A stretch of DNA of 64,000 nucleotides from the NCBI RefSeq assembly GCF_001431205.1, contig NZ_LGPC01000014.1, positions 321,674 through 385,673 on the forward strand. The letters run 5' to 3'. This DNA comes from Staphylococcus sp. NAM3COL9 (GTDB taxonomy: Bacteria; Bacillota; Bacilli; Staphylococcales; Staphylococcaceae). The translations under genes and the position numbers were made by a program. Of this stretch, positions 39,081 through 47,696 are shown piece after piece. The first letter of the stretch is position 1. The number at the start of each line of letters is the position of its first letter. The notes under the pieces are model-generated. The model did not search any database, had not been told where the DNA came from, and worked only from the letters and a program-made list of their open reading frames with translations.

Positions 39081-39587
39081 TTATTCACCAATATCTATAC
39101 GATAAAGTTTAATATTTTTATCACTTGGAGATGACGAGCTGAATTGATATGAAGCTTCACCATCTTGCACATAGCCAAAATTACCAGTTACGTTATTATA
39201 ATGCTCACGTGCGACTGCATCTTTACTTAATTCGTTTTTAACTTCATCATAGGCTGGGCCGTCAGTATCATTATAACTCATAGAAATACGAGTAATTTCG
39301 CCTTCATTTTTCTTGCCATCAGTAGTTACAATAAGTACACCATTCTCTTTTTTAAATTCGTAATAATGTTCATTGTCATCAGGTCGATGAGAATAGACTG
39401 GGGTATCGTTATTTTTCAATACGCTTTGAATAGACTCGCCTAATGTTGCGCCTTCTAATGTTGTATCTCCTTCTTGCAATGCTTTAACATTTTGGATAGA
39501 GTTACCTGAAGCCGCATCCACACTACCTGCACCAATTCCAGAAAACGCTAATCCTGAAACTAAAACTGCCGCAAATATTTTTTTCAT
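39081..39587 (-). CDS. Secreted protein of unknown function
   Basis: 168 residues from ATG 39587 (AAGGAGAG upstream; an in-frame GTG at 39593 lies in the ribosome site). Signal peptide MKKIFAAVLVSGLAFSGIGA with probable cleavage after VDAA (about residue 26). The mature part is acidic, of mixed beta/alpha character, with 'YYEFKKENGVLIVTTDGK'. No Cys, no LPXTG motif, so freely secreted. S. aureus has a similar exported protein at this place near sarA; function unknown. Confidence 0.75.
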   Translation of the reverse strand: MKKIFAAVLVSGLAFSGIGAGSVDAASGNSIQNVKALQEGDTTLEGATLGESIQSVLKNNDTPVYSHRPDDNEHYYEFKKENGVLIVTTDGKKNEGEITRISMSYNDTDGPAYDEVKNELSKDAVAREHYNNVTGNFGYVQDGEASYQFSSSSPSDKNIKLYRIDIGE

Positions 39588-39715
39588 AAGCACTCTCTCC
39601 TTTTATTTATAAGTTATTTTATGCTTATTAACAGTGTACTATAAATATTACGTAATTAACAGGGATGTTACAAAAAGATTACATATCCATATCATTTCGT
39701 AATATAAATACGCGG

Positions 39716-40519
39716 CTATACTATATTTTTGTTTTTTTCATTTGCTTTAATAAAATCTCCTACAACATCGAGGAATTTTCCTTGTTGTTCTATAAATGGA
39801 TATAAACCTGATTTTTCGAACACTTCAAACGAAACATCTCCAATATAGTCGCCCACTTCTTTAGCTTCTACAACGGTTGTTCTTTCGCCATGTTGCCCAG
39901 CGACAATTAAAGTTGGCAAATGGATTTTCCCTAAATAATGCATAATATTATTATTATTAAATGATTCCTTAACTGCTTTTAGTTCAGCTTTCGTAGCAAT
40001 CGCATTGGTATCATCTACTTGTTTTAAAAACTTTTTAGCAGTGCGTTTTGAATAATATAGATGTTTGTCAAAAAACTTTTGTTGCGCTTCTTGTTCCCAA
40101 TTACGCACTTTATCCGAATATTTACGATACAAACGTTCTTCAGGTGTTATTTCGTTAAGTAACGTTGGATTGACTAACGTCAGTGTCGTTGCCATTTCTG
40201 GATATTGAGCAACAAATGAGGCCGCAACTGAGCCACCTAGCTCATGACCAATTAATGAACACTCTGGAATATATAAATAATCTAATAGCGCTTTAATATC
40301 CTCTGCATAAGTTTCAAACTCAATATCCTTTGGTTTATCTGAATAACCATGACCTCTTAAGTCAATAAGCACAACCTGATGCGTTTTATTTAAAGTATTT
40401 TCAATCTCATTGTACACAGATAAATTATCTAAAGCAGTGTGTATCACAGCTATAGCATCTCCCTCACCACTTGTTCTGTAATTCAAAGCGACACCATCTT
40501 TTGTTGTGAATAAATTCAT
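39716..40519 (-). CDS. Alpha/beta-hydrolase-fold pseudoenzyme
   Basis: 267 residues, same fold and length as the protein at 37220-38032, but the catalytic parts are changed. The elbow is GHELGG with Glu93, the acid loop is AGQHGERT without the expected Asp, and the His position reads SGLYPFIE (Leu237 instead of His). The oxyanion HG is HT (Thr28). It probably cannot use the usual hydrolase mechanism. Three bases after the HAD gene, so the two are co-transcribed and probably coupled. A binding or scaffold role is inferred. Confidence 0.75.
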   Translation of the reverse strand: MNLFTTKDGVALNYRTSGEGDAIAVIHTALDNLSVYNEIENTLNKTHQVVLIDLRGHGYSDKPKDIEFETYAEDIKALLDYLYIPECSLIGHELGGSVAASFVAQYPEMATTLTLVNPTLLNEITPEERLYRKYSDKVRNWEQEAQQKFFDKHLYYSKRTAKKFLKQVDDTNAIATKAELKAVKESFNNNNIMHYLGKIHLPTLIVAGQHGERTTVVEAKEVGDYIGDVSFEVFEKSGLYPFIEQQGKFLDVVGDFIKANEKNKNIV

Positions 40520-40522
40520 TAA

Positions 40523-41221
40523 TTATCTTCCTTTCTTCGCTACAGATAATATTGTTAATAATTCTTCAGTGCTCCTAATCGTAAAATCTATTTCTTCAGG
40601 TAATGGTTCTACTTCAACATCATCGTCTTCCCTAAACCAAACGCTAATCATTCCCATTGCTCTCGCAGGTGCAACATCATTTAATGGATCATCACCCACA
40701 TACATCGTTTCTTCTGGTTTTGTCCCTAGTTGGGATAACATATCTTCAAAAATCTTAGGATGTGGCTTACGGTAGCCCACTGTTTCAGATGTAGACAAAT
40801 AGTTAATCGCATCCTCTACACCTAAAGTATGCATCCGGAATTGTTTGATTTTCGACTTTCCATTTGCGATTACACCCGTGAGATAGCCATTACTTGTTAA
40901 CTTTTCAAGTGTATAAAGCGTGTCGTAATAAGGAAATACATAACGGTAAAAGTGCATTTCAAAATCATTAAATAAGTCCTTCCACGTTAAGCGATCAACA
41001 TGAAAATCTTTAATAATTGCTTTATACAACTCTGGTTTATCATGATCTTCATCATCGTCTAATTCTATAAATTTTTTCTTAAAATCTGCAAGTTGTATAC
41101 GTACTAAATAGTCATGAAATCTTTCATACTGTTCTTCTATAAATTTTTCGCGTGATTTTTTTCGATCTAAAAGTGTGCCTTCTAAATCAAAGACGACCGC
41201 TTTCACTTGTGTTAAGTCCAT
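40523..41221 (-). CDS. HAD-family hydrolase with altered first motif
   Basis: About 233 residues. Motif I reads FDLEGTLLD, so the usual second Asp of DxD is Glu; motif II reads VIANGKSK with Ala where Thr/Ser is usual; motif III Lys is in YRKPHPKIF and motif IV is VGDDPLND. A helical cap domain lies between motifs I and II. Phosphatase activity may be weak or unusual. Three neighbouring ATGs (41227, 41224, 41221) follow AAAGAGGTA; the last has best spacing. First gene of a pair with the alpha/beta-fold protein. Confidence 0.8.
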   Translation of the reverse strand: MDLTQVKAVVFDLEGTLLDRKKSREKFIEEQYERFHDYLVRIQLADFKKKFIELDDDEDHDKPELYKAIIKDFHVDRLTWKDLFNDFEMHFYRYVFPYYDTLYTLEKLTSNGYLTGVIANGKSKIKQFRMHTLGVEDAINYLSTSETVGYRKPHPKIFEDMLSQLGTKPEETMYVGDDPLNDVAPARAMGMISVWFREDDDVEVEPLPEEIDFTIRSTEELLTILSVAKKGR

Positions 41222-41296
41222 CATCATTACCTCTTTATTCAAACTTTTGCTTTAATTTATGCTTAACAGCATACATATTCATCTATTGCTACTTCG

Positions 41297-42247
41297 TTAT
41301 TCATACATACGTGACTGTGTAATCATGACATAGAACAATACTGGTATACCCAGTAAGGCGAGTATAATACTTGCAGGTACTTGGAATGGTTCTAAAACAA
41401 CACTTCCTAACCAATCTGAAAGCACCATAATTGTACCACCAATAACCATATTAAGTACCATTTGTTGCCCTAAATCATAATGACCACTATGTCGCCGTAC
41501 AAGTTGTGGTATAACCATACCAATAAAGCCAATAACACCAACATACGCAACGATTACTGCAGTTAAAATTGATGCAATCAGCAACACACTATATGCCATG
41601 CTTTGAACATTTAAACCTAATGATTTAGCTCGTAAATCACCAAGTTGTAATAATTTAATTTTAGAAATCATGCTTAACAAAATAATAACACCAATGAGTA
41701 ACACTGTGCCAATGTATACCACTTCGTTATATTCAGCTGAAGAGAAGCCACCAAACATATAATTGACAATATTATTCATTTTATTTTGATTAAATATAAT
41801 GAGGATATATAGAAAAGCGTTAAATAAAGCCCCTATCATAATACCCGATAATATCAATGTTCTAATAGGATAGCCTCTCGACATCGACATCGTTAAAGCA
41901 AGAACTAAAACCAATGTAATAATACTGAATACAACTGAAAATATTGGTAACCATATAAATGACATTCCTAGGACGACAGCCAAGCCTGACCCAAATGTTG
42001 CACCACTCGCTAATCCTAATGTAAAACTATCCGCTAATGGATTGTTTAATAACGTTTGAAACATATGGCCAGCTAGTGTTAAGCCAATACCTGCAAGCAA
42101 TGCTTGTAGTGTTCTGGGTAGTCTAACTTGAAAGAGAATTGTTTGGGTCAATGTGTCACTGATATCCCCAATACTCCATAATAAACTTAGCAATATGCTA
42201 GCAATGAGTACTGTTAGCCATATTATGATTGATTTATAGTACTTCAT
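41297..42247 (-). CDS. FecCD-family iron/cobalamin-type ABC permease
   Basis: 316 residues, about nine to ten helices, with the coupling segment GVIGFIGMVIPQLVRRHSG. Partner of the lipoprotein encoded upstream (142 bases apart). Only one permease gene is present, so it would be a homodimer, and no ATPase gene is nearby. FhuC, encoded at 5629-6432, is known in S. aureus to serve several such permeases and may do so here. Confidence 0.88.
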   Translation of the reverse strand: MKYYKSIIIWLTVLIASILLSLLWSIGDISDTLTQTILFQVRLPRTLQALLAGIGLTLAGHMFQTLLNNPLADSFTLGLASGATFGSGLAVVLGMSFIWLPIFSVVFSIITLVLVLALTMSMSRGYPIRTLILSGIMIGALFNAFLYILIIFNQNKMNNIVNYMFGGFSSAEYNEVVYIGTVLLIGVIILLSMISKIKLLQLGDLRAKSLGLNVQSMAYSVLLIASILTAVIVAYVGVIGFIGMVIPQLVRRHSGHYDLGQQMVLNMVIGGTIMVLSDWLGSVVLEPFQVPASIILALLGIPVLFYVMITQSRMYE

Positions 42248-42389
42248 TTTTTTGCCACGCTTTCAATGAAATCTTTCAATTATTACAATACCATCTGTTT
42301 ATGCTTAACACTAAACCTCTCCAAATAAACACTTGGAATTTCATAAGCGCAAGACTGTACAGTTATATGGATAAATAGGCAAATTCCTA

Positions 42390-43274
42390 CTATTTGTAAA
42401 TAGCCTCTTTCAAAGCTTTTAATCCATCATCAATACGTGGCCCAGGACGTGAAATTTGATCGCCATTCACAGCTTCAACATGGTTTTGTTGCACTGCTTT
42501 TATGTCACTAAATCCACCACGATGGTTCAACGCTTGTTGGTATTCATCTTTAGAAATACCCATTGTCGAAATCATAACATCTGGATTTTTCTTAATAATT
42601 GCTTCTTTACTTACTTTTTGCCAACCCTTCATATTCGAAAAACTATTCGCTGTGTTTAATTGATTTAACATATCATCAAAAAATGTATTTTTACCTGCTG
42701 TATATATTTCTGGTTCTGAAGATACTTCCATAAATACTTTTTTTGATTTAGCATCTTTCGGTACAGATGCTTTCACTTCTTTAATATTTTGTTTCGTCTC
42801 TTTAATGAGTGCATTTGCCTTATTCTCTTTACCAGTCACCTTCCCAATTTGTTTAAATGTGCTATACATTTCGGTGAGCGACTGTCCATCTTTCACGTAG
42901 ACTATTTTAACGCCACTATCTTTAAGCGTATTTAATATGTCACCACTTACCGATTTTTGTGATTCATGCGCTAAAATTAAATCTGGTTTTGCTTTTAATA
43001 AGGATTCTTTATTTAATTTCATTGCATCAAACTGCTGCTTATCTTTAACTTCTTTCGGATAGTCATCCACAGTCGAGACACCCACAATATTATTTCCTAA
43101 CCCTAATTCATACAATATCTCAGTATTACTAGGCATCAACGATATAATCCTATCGTAAGAACGTTTGTCCGAATTCTGCGATTTCTCTTTAGGTTGATTT
43201 CCATTTATCTCACAAGCTGCTAATAAAAATACTAAAACAATTAAAAGACAAATCATTTTATGAGGTCTTTTCAC
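42390..43274 (-). CDS. Substrate-binding lipoprotein, BtuF/FecB-like
   Basis: 294 residues. Lipobox LLAAC (Cys21), then a class-III binding-protein fold: RIISLMPSNTEILYELGLG and DDYPKEVKDKQ in the N-lobe, a connecting helix, and SRPGPRIDDGLKAL at the C-terminus. It probably binds a siderophore, haem or a corrinoid; sequence alone does not decide. I found no clear Fur box before it. ATG 43274 follows TAGGAGAT. Confidence 0.87.
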   Translation of the reverse strand: MKRPHKMICLLIVLVFLLAACEINGNQPKEKSQNSDKRSYDRIISLMPSNTEILYELGLGNNIVGVSTVDDYPKEVKDKQQFDAMKLNKESLLKAKPDLILAHESQKSVSGDILNTLKDSGVKIVYVKDGQSLTEMYSTFKQIGKVTGKENKANALIKETKQNIKEVKASVPKDAKSKKVFMEVSSEPEIYTAGKNTFFDDMLNQLNTANSFSNMKGWQKVSKEAIIKKNPDVMISTMGISKDEYQQALNHRGGFSDIKAVQQNHVEAVNGDQISRPGPRIDDGLKALKEAIYK

Positions 43275-43424
43275 ATCGTAATCTCCTAGTTCATATTTTT
43301 CTTTATCATATCAAAATTCTGTTCAATTTTAATTAACAATGCTAAATTTTTTTCTATAAATACGCATTTGATTGTAAAATCCCTAAAAAAACCAAACGCC
43401 TTTTATTAGTTATTTGATGTCTAG

Positions 43425-43837
43425 TTAAGCATTTATGCCACATTTTATAAACTGCTCATCTTGCTCATACGTATGTGCCATATATTCGATAAATGGATTG
43501 TCACAATTAGTCACTTGAATCGATAAAATACGTTTGAATTCTTCAATGTTGTCAACTGCTTGATTAGGTGTAATGCCCCCATTTTGCAACCGAGTATTTT
43601 ATTTTTTTCATCTACAGTACATTCAAAATATTGTTTTATTTCTTCTAATGTTAATTCTAGGACTCTTAAAAATAAAATATGCTGCAGTTTCGTTAGATTT
43701 TCCATGTTATATGATATGTAACCTTGCTCATAAATTTGATTGGTTATTAACATATCTATTTCATGATAGTAATGCAATATGCGCGTACTTACACCAGTAA
43801 TATTTGCGATGTCTTTCGGACTAAATTGTTATTTCAA
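43425..43837 (-). pseudogene. Decayed MerR-family (TipA-type) regulator
   Basis: Read in three pieces on the minus strand. From TTG 43837 the third codon is TAA, but the frame continues FSPKDIANITGVSTRILHYY, a MerR helix-turn-helix. The body (to about 43590) contains LTKLQHILFLRVLELTLEEI. After a frameshift near 43580 the frame GITPNQAVDNIEEFKRIL continues to 'NPFIEYMAHTYEQDEQFI' and a stop at 43425, matching the start of the TipA drug-binding domain, which is then cut short. At least one nonsense change, one frameshift and a C-terminal loss are visible. Confidence 0.8.
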
Positions 43838-43858
43838 TTATCTCGTCTCCTATAATGA

Positions 43859-43889
43859 AGTATGTCGTATTACGTTATGTGAAGGTCAA
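43859..43889 (-). promoter_or_regulatory. MerR-type promoter with 19-base spacer
   Basis: On the minus strand TTGACC (43889-43884) and CATACT (43864-43859) are 19 bases apart, the over-long spacing used by MerR activators. The spacer begins TTCACATAACG, like one arm of a TipA/BmrR-type palindrome. It serves the pseudogene, whose own promoter such regulators usually control. Confidence 0.5.
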
Positions 43890-43897
43890 CCCCTTGT

Positions 43898-44533
43898 TTA
43901 ATTTTCAAAATAAGCATCTAAAAATGTATATTTTGTATTTATTTTACCGTTAAAATAATTTTTTCCAAAATTATCTAACAATGCGTGGAATTCATTAGCA
44001 TCTTGATTTGAAAAGTCATTTGGTAGTTTAATGTGCCGCTTTAATTTTTCATAGCTGTCAGTTTGCGTATATCCTAATTTTCGATAGAGTCTCCTAGAAT
44101 AACTGTCTGCAATAAACTCAACGCCTCCAAAGATATATACAATGAGTACATCAGCTGTCTCACTACCAATGCCTTTAATTTCTAACAATGTTTTTCTCAA
44201 ATCTTGCTTATAGTAATCGTTAATCTCCTGATAATCAAAATCGTAGTGAGCCAACCAATTTAATAAAGAGAGAATTGTTTGTGCCTTATTTTTATAAAAC
44301 CCACTTGATTTTATGAATACTTGCAACTCTTCTAACTTTAAATTCAAGATGTGATATGGTTCTAGATGTGTTGCTTGCTTTAAAGATTCAATTGCATATG
44401 CTGCATTTCTCCAATTCGTATTCTGAACGAGAATCGCGTCCAACATAACTTCTATTTTTGATTCTGCCGGCCACCAACCCTGCGGTCCCATATGCTCATA
44501 TAGTAGTTGATATAACGTTTTTGTATCCAACAT
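43898..44533 (-). CDS. HhH-GPD DNA glycosylase, MagIII-like
   Basis: 211 residues from ATG 44533 (AGAGGTGGG upstream; the open frame reaches 44554). Endonuclease III superfamily: helix-hairpin-helix LLEIKGIGSETADVL and catalytic Asp143 in IADSYSRRLY. The lyase Lys of endonuclease III is replaced by Glu125, and the C-terminal four-Cys iron-sulphur cluster is absent. The opening WWPAESKIEVMLDAILVQNT resembles MagIII-type 3-methyladenine glycosylases. It would remove alkylated bases and leave abasic sites. Single gene. Confidence 0.82.
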   Translation of the reverse strand: MLDTKTLYQLLYEHMGPQGWWPAESKIEVMLDAILVQNTNWRNAAYAIESLKQATHLEPYHILNLKLEELQVFIKSSGFYKNKAQTILSLLNWLAHYDFDYQEINDYYKQDLRKTLLEIKGIGSETADVLIVYIFGGVEFIADSYSRRLYRKLGYTQTDSYEKLKRHIKLPNDFSNQDANEFHALLDNFGKNYFNGKINTKYTFLDAYFEN

Positions 44534-44595
44534 AATATACCCACCTCTCTTCAACTTTAAGTTTTATAATTACTTATAAGTTAGTTTATTTTTAA

Positions 44596-44668
44596 AAAAG
44601 AGCGAGCAACGATTTGTTGTTGGATAAGTTGTTAAACTATCTAATCCATACAAATCTATTACTCACTC
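44596..44668 (-). terminator. argS terminator, long stem
   Basis: Distant arms agagcgagcaacgatttgt and the matching half around 44650-44668 (acaaatc..actcactctc) close a large loop. The minus-strand side ends CGCTCTTTTTT. It lies 35 bases beyond the argS stop. Confidence 0.7.
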
Positions 44669-44702
44669 TCGTTAATTGAATCTTATCACTTTAGACTTTT
44701 AC

Positions 44703-46370
44703 TTACATAGATTCTGGTGCATTAACGCCAACTAAATCTAATGCATTATGCATTGTGATTTTGACTGCATTAATAAGCGCGATTAACGCTTTTGTCTTTT
44801 CAACATCATCTGTTAATACTTTTTCCGCATTATAGAATTTATGGAAGTGAGAAGCTAACTCTTGAATATAATTCGTAATTCTATGAGGTGCTCTTTGAAC
44901 TGCTGAACTTTCAATCATTGTTTCGAATTCAGCTACTTTTTTCAATAAATCAATTGCTTTTGCATTTGTTATATATGAATAATCCGCTTCTTTTGAAGGT
45001 TTAATGTCTCTATCTTCAGCTTGTTTCAAAATCGAACAAATACGTGCATGTGCATATTGTGCATAATACACTGGATTATCTTGAGATTCTTGTTTCGCAA
45101 GTTCCATATCAAAATCAAAATGTGTATCCGGGCTACGCATTGTTAAGAAATAACGTGCAGCATCTACACCGACTTCATCCATAATTTCACGTAACGTAAT
45201 TGCATTACCTGTACGTTTACTCATTTTCACTTCTTGTCCATCTTGCATTAATCGAACCATTTGCATAATTTGGATTTCAAGGCGGTCATTTTCTACACCA
45301 AATGTTTCTAACGATGCTTTCAAACGGTTAATATAACCGTGATGGTCTGCACCAAATAAGTTGATTAATACATCGTTGCCACGTTCTATTTTATCAAAAT
45401 GATAAGCGATATCAGGCAAGAAGTAAGTGTAGTTGCCGTCTTTCTTGATTAATACTCTATCTTTATCATCTTTAAAATCAGTTGTACGTAACCACGTTGC
45501 GCCATCTTGTTCGTACGTATAGCCAAGTTCTGTCATTTTATCTAAGACTTTTTTAATTTCGCCTTTTTCGTATAAAGATGTTTCACTAAACCAACTGTCA
45601 AAGTGTGTATTGAAATCAGACAAATCTTTTCTTAATTTTTCCATTTCATAATCGACACCTAATTGTCTAAACGTTTTTATACGTCCGTCCTCTGAAAGGT
45701 CTTTTAACTCAGGTTGTTTGTCAGCTAAATCTTTACCAATATTAATGATATCCTTGCCGTGGTAACCACCTTCTGGCATTTCAAAAGAATCATCACCCAG
45801 CGCTTCAAAATAGCGTGATTCAATTGAGCGCGCCAAATTCGTAATTTGATTACCAGCATCGTTGATATAGTATTCTCTTGTTACTTGATAGCCTGCTGCT
45901 TCTAAGATATTGGACAACGTATCTCCAACTGCTGCATTGCGCGCATGTCCAATATGTAGGTCTCCTGTTGGGTTTGCAGAAACATACTCTACTAAGATAC
46001 TTTTACCGTTAGCTTCTTCAGTATGGCCAAATTTGTCACCTTTATCCATTGCTTCAGAAATGATTGCAGTTAAGTACGAATTGTCTAAATAAAAATTAAT
46101 AAACCCAGGTCCTGCGATAGCTACTTTTTCTACTTTAGCTTTTGTTGTATCTAAATTATCTACAATAGCTTGTGCGATTTCACGTGGATTGCGTTTTGCT
46201 ATTTTTGTTAAGACCATTGCAATATTTGTTGAATAGTCACCATTACTTTTATCTTTAGGAATTTCTATCTTTATTTCTGGAATTTCACTCGTATCAGCAA
46301 GTTGTGCTTGTTGAATACTGTTATTAATTTCTTCAACCAACGTTTGTTTAACTTGATCAATTATGTTCAT
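44703..46370 (-). CDS. argS: Arginyl-tRNA synthetase
   Basis: 555 residues, class I. HIGH motif in [15 protein letters not shown]-like loop [11 protein letters not shown]-terminal Arg-specific additional domain (1-110) and C-terminal anticodon-binding helices. Essential, cytoplasmic. Its ATG at 46370 overlaps the stop of the DUF1934 gene, so translation is coupled. The same gene pair occurs in B. subtilis (ywiB-argS). Confidence 0.97.
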   Translation of the reverse strand: MNIIDQVKQTLVEEINNSIQQAQLADTSEIPEIKIEIPKDKSNGDYSTNIAMVLTKIAKRNPREIAQAIVDNLDTTKAKVEKVAIAGPGFINFYLDNSYLTAIISEAMDKGDKFGHTEEANGKSILVEYVSANPTGDLHIGHARNAAVGDTLSNILEAAGYQVTREYYINDAGNQITNLARSIESRYFEALGDDSFEMPEGGYHGKDIINIGKDLADKQPELKDLSEDGRIKTFRQLGVDYEMEKLRKDLSDFNTHFDSWFSETSLYEKGEIKKVLDKMTELGYTYEQDGATWLRTTDFKDDKDRVLIKKDGNYTYFLPDIAYHFDKIERGNDVLINLFGADHHGYINRLKASLETFGVENDRLEIQIMQMVRLMQDGQEVKMSKRTGNAITLREIMDEVGVDAARYFLTMRSPDTHFDFDMELAKQESQDNPVYYAQYAHARICSILKQAEDRDIKPSKEADYSYITNAKAIDLLKKVAEFETMIESSAVQRAPHRITNYIQELASHFHKFYNAEKVLTDDVEKTKALIALINAVKITMHNALDLVGVNAPESM

Positions 46371-46795
46371 TATGGTGTCTCCTTATAAGTAATTTCATAT
46401 TGATAAGATCCCATTTTCTCTTCATCTTGAATTAAATCATAATGTACTTTCAATTTGCCACCATCAGGAGTAACAAAATGTAAAATGGAATGTGTACGTA
46501 CCGTGAGTGGAATGCGTCCGCCACTAATTTCATATAAAGTAATCGTATCTTCACCTTCAACAAAATGAAGAATCATTTTAATTTCACCGTTGCGAATGAT
46601 TTTGACACCTGATTTCTCAATTTTCACCGTCACATTTACAGTCACATCATTAATTTCTTCTTGATATCGGATAAATTCAGCATTGCGTTTTTGCCAAGAT
46701 CCTTGTGTTTTTTGCGAAAATTTCTCTTTATTATCAAATTGTTTAACAATTTGCTTCGTCTGGATATTAACATTGTTTTCCAATGTGCATTTCAC
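46370..46795 (-). CDS. DUF1934 (YwiB-like) beta-barrel protein
   Basis: About 141 residues, almost all beta strands with alternating polar and hydrophobic positions ([34 protein letters not shown]), typical of the calycin-like DUF1934 family. The drawn GTG start at 46795 is too close to AGGGTG. A TTG four codons later (46783) has better spacing and would give [10 protein letters not shown]. Co-transcribed with argS. Function unknown. Confidence 0.8.
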   Translation of the reverse strand: MKCTLENNVNIQTKQIVKQFDNKEKFSQKTQGSWQKRNAEFIRYQEEINDVTVNVTVKIEKSGVKIIRNGEIKMILHFVEGEDTITLYEISGGRIPLTVRTHSILHFVTPDGGKLKVHYDLIQDEEKMGSYQYEITYKETP

Positions 46796-46950
46796 CCTAA
46801 TCTTTAAAATAATACAAACTATTATAGCATACTTGAAATAAGCAATACAGTTGCGGAAACAATTTTCAAAACGTTAATTTCATACTAACTGAAAGTATAA
46901 ATTTCTTTTTACATGCAACACTTAGAACTAAGTTGAATTCACATAATAAA

Positions 46951-46978
46951 ACAGCCAGAATTCAAACAATTCGGCTGT
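46951..46978 (-). terminator. ywhD-type gene terminator
   Basis: Stem acagccagaatt (46951-46962) with aattcggctgt, minus-strand TTTTATTATG tail. Confidence 0.82.
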
Positions 46979-47025
46979 CTACTTGATCTAAAAACAAAAT
47001 GTCTTAGATGTTACTTACATTAAAT

Positions 47026-47544
47026 TTACTTAGTATCTAATGCATCATGCAATGTTTGTTCAGAATTATTCCACATCTCAATATCATGTACTTTAAGAAA
47101 ATCTTTTAAAACTTGTTTGTTTTCTTCACCGATGTGTTCAATTTCTATTTGACGTTTCATAGATTTATCCATCATGTTGACGTGTTCCGGCATACTTTTA
47201 TAGCCTCTACGAATACTTTTGTTCACCATTAAATAACAGCCTGTGACACCTGCATAGTACGGACCGTTTTCGCCTCGTTCAGTTGTAACCCAGCACAACC
47301 AATACTCTTTAGCCTCTTCACCTTCAACGACTTCTTTTTCTTTTATCCACTTAACACCTTTTTCTACACTTGCGCGCGCATGCATACCACCAATATCAAT
47401 AAAGGCTTCTTTATTTTGAACATCAATAAAGACAGGCGCTACGTTATCTAAACTGATTGAACCGATATTCGTGCCTTTATGTCCATCTAGTGGATCATTC
47501 TTAATGATGTTAAATTTAAAACCTTTGCTTTCAGCCACTAGCAA
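47026..47544 (-). CDS. YwhD-family protein
   Basis: 172 residues, soluble. Segments FKFNIIKNDPLDGHKG, then IGGMHARASVEKGVKW and ENGPYYAGVTGCYL match what I recall of the Bacillus YwhD family, present in most Bacillales. Its biochemical role is not known. Start ATG 47544 follows TTGGAGGTG. It stands alone between the argS pair and the HD-domain gene. Confidence 0.8.
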   Translation of the reverse strand: MLVAESKGFKFNIIKNDPLDGHKGTNIGSISLDNVAPVFIDVQNKEAFIDIGGMHARASVEKGVKWIKEKEVVEGEEAKEYWLCWVTTERGENGPYYAGVTGCYLMVNKSIRRGYKSMPEHVNMMDKSMKRQIEIEHIGEENKQVLKDFLKVHDIEMWNNSEQTLHDALDTK

Positions 47545-47696
47545 ACACCTCCAATAAAATAAGTTTCATAATTAATTGCAATAACTACGTTCTATTTTAA
47601 AACCCCAATATGCCTCATGTATACTTAAATGGTTTTTAAAAGTTGTATTCAAAACGACATTTTAATTGCCGATACTTTACCAGCATTGGTGAATCG

